Source of the DNA: Chara braunii
Lineage: Eukaryota; Streptophyta; Charophyceae; Charales; Characeae
Assembly: GCA_003427395.1 (NCBI GenBank)
Contig: BFEA01000180.1
Span: 1,995,049-2,035,765 of the forward strand
Reading direction: 5' to 3'
DNA: 40,717 nt
Both the position numbers and the translations under genes were made by a program. Shown here in pieces: positions 9,361 through 19,703 of this stretch. How positions within the stretch are numbered: the stretch's first letter is position 1; every line of letters begins with the position of its first letter. The notes beneath the pieces are model-generated. The model searched no databases, was not told the DNA's origin, and saw only the letters and a list, made by a program, of their open reading frames with translations.

Positions 9361-12010
9361 AAGCACACCCTTTTGTGCTTACGTGATAATGTAATTGAGA
9401 TCTACTCATGCCGTCCGGTGGTTTCTCCCTTACGACCTTATTAATGAACTGAGGCTACGTGAAACTTCTTCTTGTCTAATCCTATTCCTTGCGGTATTCG
9501 CTTTCCTTCACGTTTCTTTTAAGGAACCTTTGGAGTCGCTCCCGATGAAGCGCTCCTTTTCCTTTCTCTTTCTCTTGTCCTGACATACGCAAGTAGTGGA
9601 CTGATTCACCCGGGAATCTTCCACTACTTGATCAATTCTAAACAATCTGTTAGTTAAAAGAGTAGTCGAGTCACCCCAACGGGAGCACTCAGTCACTCTT
9701 CAAAATTCATGAGTTTCTCACGCAATCAAGCAGTTCATACAATCTAGTGCAAGTGACAGGATAACTCACCCGGGAGTATCCTTTTATTAGTTAAGCAGAT
9801 TATTAGGAGCTCTATGTTGAGCCGTCTCAACACTTGACCCAACATACAGAAAACACTCCAGATCCAAGTGTCAATTCCAAATCAAAGTTAGTAATAGGCG
9901 GTCTTCACGGAAGCTTTCTATTACTGCTTGATTCAGAGCTCAGTCTTTTCCTCAAAAGTGTAGTAGGATGACCTTACGGGAGCCACCCTACTACTTAATT
10001 AGAGTCAGACGAGCTGGGATTATGTTAGTGGATTCAGGCAATCATCAGATCCTCCCTTTGCTGGAGTATCTTGTTAGACCCGTTAAGATTGAGTTAAGCA
10101 AGCATTAGGATGGCCCCACGAAAGCCTCCCATGTCCTGCTACAATGTTAATCAGGTGGATCGTTAATACTTATTTATATCGTACATTAGTCATACCTGAA
10201 CAAGTCGTAAGGTTACTCACCCGGGAGTATCCCTTTACTTGTTCAACATAATCGCCTTACTTTTTTCTTCCGTTAGTTGACCTCCATATCAAACAAGTGT
10301 TAGGCTAACCCACCCGGGAGCCATCTTACCACCAGTTTGATGCATGAGAGATAAAAAACAACTCTTAATTGAGTTGCCCTGACAGTTCACCTATCTGGCC
10401 TATGCGTTGTAAGTGATCAAAAAACAGTGTTGATTCCCACGAGAAGTCAGACAGATCGACCCAGACTTAGGAGTTTGTACACTCACCCGGGAGTACTCGA
10501 ATACCCCACGAGAGTACTCGATTAATTGGCTTTCGTTAAGTTGAAGAAGTGTACCCCATGGGAGTACCGGATCAAATGGTTTTTGTTAGACTGAAGGAGT
10601 GTACTTCACGGAAGTACCGGATCAAATTAGTTTATGTTAACGATCGTAGGAGTGTACTTCCCGGAAGTACCGGATCAGATGATTTTTGTTAAGTTTAAAG
10701 AAGTGTACTTCACGGAAGTACCGAATCAAATGACTTTTGTTAAGTTTGAAGAAGTTTACTTCACAGAAGTACCGAATCAAATGACTTTTGTTAAGTTTGA
10801 AGAAGTGTACTTCACGAAAGTACCGAATCAAATGACTTTTGTTAAGTTTGAAGAAATGTACTTCACAGAAGTACCGAATCAAATTGACTTTTGTTCATGT
10901 AACCTCCAGGTCAATAGGGAAGATGCACGACATCCCTCTGCCGCCAATGTCAAATTCAAACAATCAGTACACCAACTTGCTACTTTAGTCAGGCGAATGG
11001 CAGGATAGAACGCACGGCGAGTACCCTATCATCTGCCTTAGTTATTTTTATGTAAGCAGCTTGACAATCGTACCGGATTACTCGATGGCCTAGCCTGTAG
11101 TGTAATGAGAGAACTGCACGGCAGCCTCTCGTCACCAACGCCGCAATCAAACAGACATTTTATTAGTTTGTTACTTTAGCCGGACGAATGGCAGGGAAAC
11201 TTCGCACGACGAGTACCCCGTCATTCATCTTGGTTAGCTCATTCAAGCAGTGTGACGACCCCAACGGAGACCTTTATCATACTGCCTTTGTTTTCTCAGG
11301 ACCAAGCAGGCTAAATTCCTTCTCGGTTCTTTCCTAGGTTCCTTTTCCTCCCTTCAGGCAGAATTCTCATTTCAATCATATAGTATTTTTCTCATTTGAT
11401 ATGCTTAGTCCTGAAGAAAATCATAAACGGTATATCACATAAATACACATGCAATTCGATAGAAGGGCGTAGCTTGTAAGGGATACAGGAAAGGATTGAA
11501 ACATGCGTACCTTACAGTTCCCTGCCTCCAGAGTTCCACCTGAACTCTGACGGAGCTCCCGCAATCGCCCTGCTTTTGTCGGACTGCCTGAACATTCATC
11601 TTCCACCGAATAGACTTTTCATTCAAAGATATCATACCATTTCGAATAGTTTTGTGAAGACAGTGGGAAGTGAGGGGATTAGATCATGGGAGAGCGGAGA
11701 AGGATGGAGGAGGTAGGCACCTATCACACGGTGATGATGTCGCTCTCCTCTCCATTACCCTACATCTCCTCACATCTGATCTTCCCGCACTCCTTCTGTC
11801 ATTAATCAATCACCAATTCGCATGATAGTGCATATGAATATGACTGTCAATAATAACCTTGGATAAATGTGAAGAAGAGAAGAAAGGGCAACTCAGATCA
11901 AGGGAGAGGGAAGAAGGATAATGGAGGTAGACACCATCATCAAGGTAACGATGTCATTTTTCCCCTACATTGTCCTGCTTTCCTCTCCTTCCCTGACCCA
12001 TGATCAAAAT
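9361..12010. repeat. Array of imperfect hairpins with constant ACG or CCCGGG centres
   Basis: At least a dozen foldback units follow one another. Examples: AAGCACA/TGTGCTT (9361-9380); CAAGTAGTGGA/TCCACTACTTG (9590-9630, 11 bp perfect, loop with CACCCGGGAA); AGGATA/TATCCT (9758-9782, loop ACTCACCCGGGAG); AGTAATAG/CTATTACT (9890-9925, inner CTTC-ACG-GAAG); GTAGTAGG/CCTACTAC (9960-9994); GAACAAGT..AAGG/CCTTTACTTGTTC (10198-10244); GTACTTC-ACG-GAAGTAC (10601-10617 and later units); CTGC-ACG-GCAG (about 11114-11124); TCAC-ACG-GTGA (11724-11734) inside a longer purine/pyrimidine foldback. Outer stems differ in sequence from unit to unit but stay complementary within each unit; the centre is conserved. 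No coding interpretation fits the whole array. Confidence 0.75.
10540..10905. repeat. 51-bp tandem repeat within the hairpin array
   Basis: GTGTACTTCACGGAAGTACC recurs at 10549, 10599, 10652, 10703, 10754, 10805 and 10856, settling to an exact 51-bp period. Each unit contains the perfect or near-perfect inverted repeat GTACTTC-ACG-GAAGTAC followed by GGATCAAATGACTTTTGTTAAGTT. Because 51 is divisible by three, both strands keep open frames (10634-11008 on +, 10637-10882 on -) encoding a 17-residue repeat. I regard these as by-products of the period rather than evidence of a gene. Confidence 0.9.
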
Positions 12011-12035
12011 TACTTAATAACCAATTGATAAAATC

Positions 12036-12068
<33 letters not shown>

Positions 12069-12083
12069 TATAATAATAATAAT
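12036..12083. repeat. AAT microsatellite
   Basis: About 16 repeats of the ATA/AAT unit with one interruption. Confidence 0.95.
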
Positions 12084-12212
12084 GTAAGGTATATATTTTT
12101 AGAAAGCCAACTGCGAGATCAATAACTGTCTAACTTTTACATGCATGAGTATGGGGTGCACATGCATGGAGTATCTATCTAAAATAGAGCAATATAATTA
12201 AGTAATGAGCCA

Positions 12213-12387
12213 ATGTCCACGCCAGCAGGCCACACAAACGTAGTATCCAGAGTTGTTCTCTTTGTCTGGCGCACAGCGCCCAACCTACTCTACCATACTA
12301 TCCTACGCTGCAGCTGGTTCACACAACAGGATCACTTCGGTTCACATGTCTTCCCATACCATCGGCGACCTCTCTTTCATGTACCAG
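12213..12387 (+). other. Exon-like block Y1 ending in a splice donor
   Basis: This block aligns with 14655-14830 (shared TACTCTACC..ACTATC, GTTCACACA, and TCATGTACCAG at the end). Both copies finish in CAG followed by GTATGT or GTACGT, a consensus 5' splice site. No clear protein domain is encoded and frames differ between copies, so this may be a non-coding exon or a decayed coding one. Confidence 0.4.
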
Positions 12388-12773
12388 GTATGTATCTCGT
12401 CACCCTCAATCAGACCTTGACTGTCTCACACAACGCCTTATTCCCCTAAGACCACCCGATCATCCGCTGTACCCCCTGGTGCCCTGCAGCCCACGCTATG
12501 GCCGCCTATGCCCCACTGCCCTGTTTTGCGTGTAGGTGTCCAGGCACAACTTTCGTGGCATGGGTCAGTTGTATGGCGCAGCTTAGTAAGGGCTGTGCGT
12601 TCACTCAACCAACTAATGCGTTGCAGGAGCCTGGATACCCACATATGGAAATGTCGAATTGGGCTTGTGATGAATATTCAGGCCCGCCTTCACTTAGGGC
12701 GGTCGTTTCGCTTGCTGGGGCCTTGGCCCAGAGCAATGTGATGTCTTAATAGGGTCACTCGAGGGCTCGATCC

Positions 12774-12821
<48 letters not shown>

Positions 12822-12850
12822 CAACAACAATAATAATAATAATAACACCA

Positions 12851-12885
<35 letters not shown>

Positions 12886-12890
12886 TAGTA
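12774..12890. repeat. AAT microsatellite with AAC interruptions
   Basis: A long run of ATA repeats broken by short AAC stretches. The leucine- and isoleucine-rich open frames across it (12690-12932) are artefacts of the repeat. Confidence 0.95.
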
Positions 12891-13043
12891 GTACTGCAAG
12901 GAATGTGAGTAATAACGAACTTCAGTAATCAATCAGCATCATATACACAAGGCCGGATAGTCGTGACCCCGACGCAATAGCAAGGTTGCATCACGAGTAT
13001 CTCCGGATAAAACGACATCGAGAGCTCAATATTGACAATGCTG

Positions 13044-13227
13044 GTTAAGTCTCGTCATCATCATCATCAATGAAGGACCAGTGCTGATATCCCATCTGGC
13101 GTTCGGCACCCATACTACAGACGACAGATCCCACTTGGCCTACTTACAACATTGCCGAATGATGACGACAACAACTTTCCCGTAGTACGAGCATACAGCG
13201 ACCAAGGCCGTTCGCCTCAAGCCCCAG
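13044..13227 (+). other. Exon-like block X1 ending in a splice donor
   Basis: It aligns closely with 14455-14641: both start with a CATCATCATCATCAA run, share TTACAACATTG and CGAATGATGACGACAACA, and end CCTCAAGC..CAG followed by GTAAGT or GTATGT. The preceding 150 bp and an upstream AAT microsatellite are also duplicated. Offset between copies is about 1414 bp. No domain is recognised. Confidence 0.45.
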
Positions 13228-13341
13228 GTAAGTTTATCGGGTCTCTCATCAATCTCGATCCCCCATGCAGATGTTACTTGCACCCAAGACTACCATGCCC
13301 TCACTTAGCATAGTGCAGAGCCGCTTGGTCAAGTTGACGCT

Positions 13342-13420
13342 ACACACATATATATATATATATATGTGTATATATGTATATATATATGTATATATATATA
13401 TACATATATGTATATATGTG
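13342..13420. repeat. AT/GT microsatellite forming a near palindrome
   Basis: Begins ACACATATATAT and ends ATATATGTGT, so the whole tract is almost self-complementary. A TGTCTG-rich pyrimidine stretch follows to about 13680. Confidence 0.9.
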
Positions 13421-14194
13421 TCTGTTTCTTCTTGTCCGCATCTATCTTTATCCGTTTGCTTCCCGTAAGTCTGTCTGTTTATCTTTCTTCGTCTGTCTTG
13501 TCCAGTTGTCTGATTGTCTGTTTTGTCCGTTTTTGTTTGCTGGTCTGGTCTATCTGAATGACTGACTGTGTTTGTTTGACTTGACAGTCTGCATCTGTTT
13601 GGCTTAACAGTCTGCGTCTGTTTGGTTGCCTGTCTGACTTTTGTCTGTGTTGGTCCTTGTCCGTCCTTGTCCAATCAAGCAAGTACCGCATGGGACAGTA
13701 TGCACTATGGGCATGGGAAAGAGTCAGACCAACGAGTTGCGGAAGTATAAATCAACAGGCAACCCCCGGTCCTTCATTCATTCTTGCACGAGTCATGTGG
13801 AAGCGTTGCTACAGCGCCTTGTGTGAAGGTGGTCTACAGGTGACAAAGAACAAAGTGGGCTGAAGAGCGAGAATGGACTCATAGTTAATAGAAGTGGAGC
13901 GGCCATAGCCGCTGCAGTGTTAAAGGTTATTGAGCGTGTACAAGTGAGTCTTGCGTGGGTGTATTCAAGGTGGTTCAGAGTTGAGGGTGGGTGAACAGTA
14001 GTATGGACCAGAGTGTCGAGGGTTATGCTGTATAGGCGCTGATGCGCCATAGTCTGTCGAAGTGAAGTTACACTCAAACTGTATTTTTCGGTTGCCAATT
14101 CTCTGAGTTTTGAATTGCCGCTTGTCAGCAGCCTGGCGTGCCACATATTAACTTGCATGTCGCAATAAGGTGGGAAACAAGTCTATTTTGCTTG
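13421..14194. other. TGTCTG-rich stretch and spacer, no gene seen
   Basis: Imperfect TCTGTYTG repeats dominate 13421-13650. The remainder has no recognisable gene. Open frames over it follow the repeat. Confidence 0.5.
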
Positions 14195-14266
14195 TAATAA
14201 TAATAATACTAACAATAATACTAATACTAATACTACTACTACTAATAATAATAATAATAATAATAC
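14195..14266. repeat. AAT/ACT microsatellite
   Basis: Mixed AAT and ACT triplets. It sits at the same relative position before exon-like block X2 as the 12774-12890 tract does before X1. Confidence 0.9.
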
Positions 14267-14454
14267 AAAAATAATTAACAATAAAAATAATAAATTTGTA
14301 TCAAAGAAAATGCAAGGAAGAAGGGCCATAGCGAATTTAAGAAATCAGACAGCATCATACATCTGAGACTAGACAGTTGTGATCTCGTACCAACAACAGT
14401 ATTGCATCACGAATTTCGCCAAATAAGAAGGCACCAAGAGCTCATAACTTGACA

Positions 14455-14830
14455 GAGCTGGAATAGTCTCATCATCATCATCAACGAGGAACCAATGTTG
14501 ATCTCCTATCTGGCGCTTGGCGCCCATATTACAGACGGCAGATCCCACTTGGCCTACTTACAACATTGTCGAATGATGACGACAACAGCTTTCCCATAGT
14601 ACGAGCATACAACGACCAAGGCCATTCACCTCAAGCACCAGGTATGTCTCGCGCTACACTCACAACCTCGTTCCCAACTCACAGATCCCACTTGCACCCA
14701 AAAGACCACCCTGCATACTCTACCCGACTATCTTACCTACAATTGTGTTCACACAGGAGACTCACTTCAACTCTCGAAGACCAATGTACACGACGGTCAA
14801 CACCATAGTCGACTTCTCTTCATGTACCAG
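14455..14830 (+). other. Exon-like blocks X2 and Y2
   Basis: X2 (14455-14641) and Y2 (14655-14830) are copies of 13044-13227 and 12213-12387. Donor-like sequences follow at 14642 (GTATGT) and 14831 (GTACGT). After the second donor a pyrimidine-rich TGTCTG stretch runs to about 15080, mirroring the one after X1. Confidence 0.4.
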
Positions 14831-14839
14831 GTACGTATC

Positions 14840-15285
14840 TTCACTTCATCATCATCATCATCCTTTTCTCTCCCCCTGAGTCTGTGTTGGTCTGTTTGTT
14901 TGCTCTTCGTCTGTCTGTTTTGTTTGCCTGTATCTACCCTTTTCTGTTTGTCTCCCATTGTCCGTTTGTCTGTACATCTGTCTTATCTTGTCTGTTTGTT
15001 GATCAGTCTGTCTGTCTGTCTACCCATCTGTCCCCCTTTCCTCTCTCCCTCTTTCTCTCTCTCTCCTGCTGTATCTTCGGTCGCTCACTATCCTCCCCCC
15101 TTCTTAGTTCATCAACATTTCATTCATGCACCCTCAAAACGTGCTCTCTCTTTATTCACAACTGGGAACAAAGGTAGAGGCACCGACTGTAAACGCATCT
15201 GGGTGCATGACCTGAACAAAACCTCGTAAAATAAAACTAAGAACAAAAGAAAACAGACTTAATATATATATATATATAACAGAAC
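14840..15285. other. Pyrimidine-rich stretch and AT run, no gene seen
   Basis: TCTGTTTG/TCTGTCTG repeats and CT-rich sequence to about 15080, then unremarkable sequence and a short TA run (15261-15277). Confidence 0.5.
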
Positions 15286-15413
15286 TGTTCAGTGAACATT
15301 AGCCAGAGAGGGAGAGGTGGACAACAACGAGGGGTCCGTGGCTACTGTATCGTCGGAGTTTCACTGACTCATCAGGAGGTTGAACCCTCGTGTCTGTCGC
15401 ATCGAATGATCAG
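15286..15413 (+). other. Exon-like block ending in a donor
   Basis: It ends GATCAG followed by GTATGT (15414) and then a CT-rich stretch. No domain is recognised. It is one of a series of such endings on the + strand (12388, 13228, 14642, 14831, 15414, 15852, 16318). Confidence 0.3.
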
Positions 15414-15500
15414 GTATGTGCAAATGCCCTCCTTCTCTCTAATCCGCCTCTCCTCCTTCCGCTTAATCACTCCCCATCTTTCTTATCTTCCCTCCTTCAT

Positions 15501-15661
15501 TAGTAACAATACTAATACTAATAATACTAATAATAATGAGTGTTTCTTCTTTGAGCAGCCCTTGCATATCGTTCCTCCGTCGCCCTTGCGTTTGCCCCAC
15601 ACATCGTATTTGATCATGTTCTTCGTCCTCCGCGCACAAAGTTTAGTAACAATACTAATAC

Positions 15662-15712
<51 letters not shown>
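15501..15712. repeat. Duplicated ACTAATAAT block with AAT microsatellite
   Basis: A 36-bp string starting TAGTAACAATACTAATACT occurs at 15501 and again at 15644 (offset 143 bp), the second copy running into an AAT microsatellite to 15712. A possible acceptor (TTCTTCTTTGAGCAG, ending 15558) lies between them. Confidence 0.85.
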
Positions 15713-15939
15713 GAGATAACGAGTAAAGGCAAGTTAACTTTTTGGTTGACGCGACTATGATGAGGATGCACCATGTTCGGGAAAGTCCCTTCAGCCCCTT
15801 GCGTCGCCTATCAGCCTTATTTGGTCATATTCGACTTATCCCATCGTCGAGGTGAGTATCCTTTCTCTACCTCAAGCGCGCACACACACACACACACACA
15901 TATACACTCATGCCCGTACGCACAAGCGCAGTAATGTAT

Positions 15940-16120
15940 ACTACCACGTTCGAGTGGTAGATTCATTCGATGTTGCCCATCCTAATCTATGGAGGTAGAG
16001 TGGGGTAGCCGCGGGGTTTAGAGTATGCATATTTTCATGTTCAAGCGGTAGATTCATTCGATTTTGCTCGTCCATCGATGAAAGTATCAAGGAGCAGGCC
16101 GCGGGATTGGAAACTTACCT
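15940..16120. repeat. Two-copy tandem repeat of about 91 bp
   Basis: CACGTTCGAGTGGTAGATTC near 15946 and TCATGTTCAAGCGGTAGATTC near 16036 start two diverged copies, each with a later GGCCGCGGG or GCCGCGGGG box. A CA microsatellite (about 15879-15900) lies just upstream. Confidence 0.7.
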
Positions 16121-16140
16121 GTCTCTATCTCCTCCCCGTA

Positions 16141-16317
16141 GTCGTCCGACATAGCTAGATGTGCCCCCGACTCGTAACGTGATCCTTCACGATGTGCATC
16201 ATGCCGGGGTGGCTGCACAGCGAGGGGGGCACGTCAAAACACCTTCGTGCTTCTCAATAAGTCGGGCGGATGGTGGATCCTCCTTCGTAACATCCCCGTC
16301 ATCGATTGCACGGCTAG
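16141..16317 (+). other. Exon-like block with acceptor- and donor-like ends
   Basis: Preceded by CTCCTCCCCGTAG (acceptor-like) and ending CGGCTAG followed by GTGAGT (16318) and a long CT-rich stretch. An open frame crosses it but I recognise no domain. Confidence 0.3.
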
Positions 16318-16628
16318 GTGAGTTGCTCTCTCCCTCCTTTCTCCCTTCCTTCTCTCCTCCTCTTCTTCTTCCTCTTCCTTTCTTCTTCCTCTACTTCTTT
16401 CTTCTTCTTTTTCTTCCTCGTCTCTCTCGCGCACCTTCTCCTCTTCCTTCGTGCGGCTATCTTGTTTTCTTCATGCGACCATCCCCTCTATCTTTGCAGT
16501 CCTGCTACCATTTCGTCCTCCATATCCATGCTCACCTCGCTGCCTGCTCGCGCACCATTTCACATCACACTCTTGATCGCTTGCCAAGCCTGTGCGAGCA
16601 GTTTGCGCTTGCTCTCCCTCATGCCCGT
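16318..16628. other. CT-rich stretch flanking the left LTR
   Basis: Strongly pyrimidine-rich (CTTCTTCCT). Open frames here are low-complexity Ser/Phe/Leu. No gene. It borders the LTR start at 16629. Confidence 0.5.
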
Positions 16629-17118
16629 TGTCGCACTTTTTCCAGTCGGGCCACTTCGGGCGAGCGGAAAGCCAATAGGCTGTCACGCAGGATTTTGTGT
16701 GCGGTTGCAATAAATAAAATAAATTAAATAATGCAAATCCCTTTCTGTTGTGTGCGTCCGGCTTCAAGCGAGACCCTTCAATTGCGGTCTTCGTCGGTCC
16801 CCGATCTTAGGAATCTTTTATTTTGATTCGGAACAGCAGAAAATCATGCAAGTAATAATAATCATAAAAATTGTGGACTGCTAAGCATGTATCAATTACA
16901 TCAATCTGATTTTGAGAACTGTGACAGAATTATTCACGATAGCAATCATCAAACGAGAACAATGCAAGAAGCAAGACCGACTGACTCGAACAATGACAAG
17001 ATCAAATGAATGAGGGAAGAATGAGAACTCATAATAGTATCAGAAAGTACACGTGGAAGAGAGCATGGCCAACACCAATCAGGAGTCTTCACTCATCCCT
17101 CTGAACTTCACTATTTTC

Positions 17119-17770
17119 TCACTTTGATGTTCGTCGTCTGGGCTTTTTGCCATGTCTCCGTGCTCTCTGAGGTTGTGGCTTCTGAATGTATAGCCACCTG
17201 AAGCCTACTAGTTCCAAACATTTCCAGCCAAGTCCCATGATACAGAAGTCAAGCATGACACAAAATTCCTCCCATAGTGTAGGGAGATATGGCTGAGAGA
17301 AAACGCCCCTCCTGAGATGCGGAAACTCTGAGGGCTTGGTCTCTGCCTCATAGTCGATCACTGTCGGTGATATGTACCTCTTGGCCAAGTCCACCAATCC
17401 ACCCCAATAGGAGCCGTCAGTAAGATAGTAGGGGACTGGAGGCTTGGGATAGTCAGTGAAAAGCTTAGGACCAAAGCTATAGACTAACTTTGTGTTCCCC
17501 TGGAGTCTCTCAGCTTTCCAATGCACACACCCGGCCGCTGTTGCTCACACTGCATCAAAATGAGGGTGTGTCTCGTTCCCCTTTTTCAGGAAGATCCGTA
17601 GGTTACTGATTGTACCTTCAGCGAATTTAGTGAGTGCGATAAATGGACAGGTCTTCTCGCTTGAACCCATCAATCCTGACGTACCTGTAAGGGAAGCTCT
17701 CCCTGGCAGCAATCAGATTGAGACTGTCAAGGACCGACTGGTCAACTGTGATGGGATTGATCTCTCTCAT
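17119..17770 (-). pseudogene. LTR-borne accessory gene, left copy (P1), frameshifted N-terminus
   Basis: This is the same gene as 35731-36369. The start ATG (17770) is preserved, but two bases are missing relative to the right copy (CGATAAATGG versus CGATAAAGATGG near 17640), and there is also a stop near 17535, so the N-terminal half is out of frame. The C-terminal 135 codons are open: PPVPYYLTDGSYWGGLVDLA, then QPYLPTLWEEF, then a basic tail rich in Arg/Lys ending TSK. The same family occurs in the element leader (33552-34896). The function is unknown; a weak PC4-like character is discussed under the leader copies. Confidence 0.6.
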
Positions 17771-17963
17771 GTGTTTGGTAAATAGTTGCTCCCAGATAGG
17801 GAGAAAATTGATTGTGCCTAAATGACAGATATCCGCTGTGTGAATGCCTTTTGACTGTCGTTCTGAATGTCGTTTCTGGTTGCAGTTTCAGATTGTTGTT
17901 TCGAACTGTTCTTTCTGATTACTGTTTCCAAGTGCTGTTTCTGGAATGCTGTGTTTGAATGTT

Positions 17964-18245
17964 GAGTCTGAGTACTGATCTGAGTACTATTCTGAGTACG
18001 GTCCTGAGTACTGAGTCTGAGTAGTGACCTGAATACGGTCCTAAGTATTGAGTCTGAGTACTGATTCGAATACGGTCCTGAGTACTGGGTCTGAGTACTG
18101 ATCTCAATACGGTCCTGCGTACTGAGTCTGAGTACTGATCTGAATACGGTCTTGAGTATTGAGTTTGATAATCCGAGTCTAAGTTCTATTATCTGAGTCA
18201 GAGTTCGATAATCTGAGCTTGAGTTCGGTTATCTGAGTGCCTTGT
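17964..18245. repeat. 37-bp minisatellite in the LTR, left copy
   Basis: GAGTCTGAGTACTGATCTGA is the unit start, at 18013, 18050, 18087, 18124 and 18161, an exact 37-bp spacing, with a longer first unit at 17964. Shorter ATCTGAGT-type repeats follow. The minus-strand open frame at 17919-18107 is the repeat read through. Confidence 0.9.
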
Positions 18246-19690
18246 TTGAACACTGTCTGAACATTTTCTTTTTATTGTTCAACCTTTGTCCTTGCTTGTT
18301 CGACCGTTTCTAACCAAAAGCAGGTACTGTACGGTTTCCCATCCGACCCACAAAAATACATAGTATACTCCATAACACTTTATCCTCTCTCTAATTCCAA
18401 CGCATGTTCTCTCATCATCTCGACTTGGGATTGTAAGACTCTAGTAGCACCCTCTTTCCAGCCTTCTATTTTGCCTTGATGTAGCGAATAAGTAACTCTC
18501 ACCGTGTCACTCTCAGTCTCCCTGCTGGGACACATTGCATCAGCCCTCGGATACAAAGATGAAGAAGTTCGCTTCCGTTTTGTCGACAGCTGGTGGGGCT
18601 AGCGAGGTATTTCTTTTGTGATTAGAACACTTGACATAAATGGCCGAGAGGAGGGACCGACAACCGATCTGATCCGCATAGCTTTTCAGCACGTGATGCC
18701 CTTTAAGAGTCCTTAACGATCTGATCAGTCAATTCTCCTTTTTCCTAAGACCAGATAGGACAGTATCGATCGGGACGTAACGATAACACTCCTTTAGTTT
18801 TCACGGTCTGTGAAAGCAGAACACGTTCAAGGAGTTTGATTCGTTCTCGTGATCGGTTATGCTTGTGCCTGCGGTGGTCTTGTTGGGTCTGTTTTGGGTT
18901 TGCTTAATTCTGGCTTGAGTGGCCTGGGTCTGGTATGTCCAAATAACGTCTGAGTTCACCCAAATTCGCTTGTCATAAGTCGGACTGAATCCGCATAATT
19001 AAGTCCACAAAACTAAGCTTAGATCTGTAGGGTCTGGTTTAAGAAGCTCATCTTGCAGGACAGCCTCTCTGAGTCNGATACGTTNGTACTAAGTTCGTCT
19101 ATNAGTCGCGTGCGACACAACAGGAACAGACTACTGAATTACGGTGTGAGACTCACTCACACATTATTCACAGCGGTGCAACACAATCGATTAGGAAATA
19201 TGTTGCCGCCTTCCTTTCCACTCGGCCCACGCCCGGCGGACAGAATGACTGACCTGAGCAAAGACTGGGTGCAACTCAGTCTCGGTCTAGGAGAAATTTA
19301 GCCACTAAGTAGATAATCCTTTTCAGAACTTCTCGTTTTCTGCCCATCGGATCATATAGTCAAGTCATTTTGCTCATCTCCGCATTTCCCATACCCGATC
19401 AGAGTTAGCCATTCTTAGCAACCGACGCTTCATTAGCCTACATGCCAACTTTGGTAAAACTAGTATTGTCCCACTCTTTTATGGGCAAATGCGTAGACAC
19501 TTAATCAAAGGAAAACGATGACTTTTTACTTTCATGCTTAGAGGAACGAAATAGGCCCAATCAAAACACGAGAAACTTCGTCATCCAAGTCAAAACTCCT
19601 ATTGTGATTATCCGCAACAACTTGCATGTTGTTACGACGCCCCGCTTTAGCAAGGCCCAAAATTTAACAACCTCCTTTGTATTTACCCTG
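18246..19690. other. LTR interior, no gene recognised
   Basis: Small open frames such as 19053-19301 occur in both LTR copies, but conservation is explained by recent repeat identity. No domain is recognised. Ns at 19075, 19084 and 19103 are resolved in the right copy. Confidence 0.4.
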
Positions 19691-19694
19691 CACC

Positions 19695-19703
19695 TATAAA
19701 TAG
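19695..19703 (+). promoter_or_regulatory. TATA box on the + strand inside the LTR
   Basis: TATAAATAG within CACCTATAAATAGCGG. About 90 bp downstream is GAAGAG followed by GTAAGT (19790), a perfect 5' splice donor. This gives a possible short first exon antisense to the retrotransposon genes. The right LTR carries the same arrangement at 38337. Confidence 0.5.

Noticed and set aside
12690-12932. Leu/Ile/Tyr-rich open frames
   Set aside because: Pure translations of the AAT microsatellite.
14822-15229. Ser/Leu/Cys-rich ORF
   Set aside because: Translation of TGTCTG and CT repeats.
16161-16727. 188-codon + strand ORF
   Set aside because: Runs through a CT tract, starts at a non-ATG codon and continues into the LTR; no domain.
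17964-18245. CRISPR-like regular 37-bp spacing
   Set aside because: Units are contiguous with no unique spacers; it is a minisatellite in a eukaryotic LTR.
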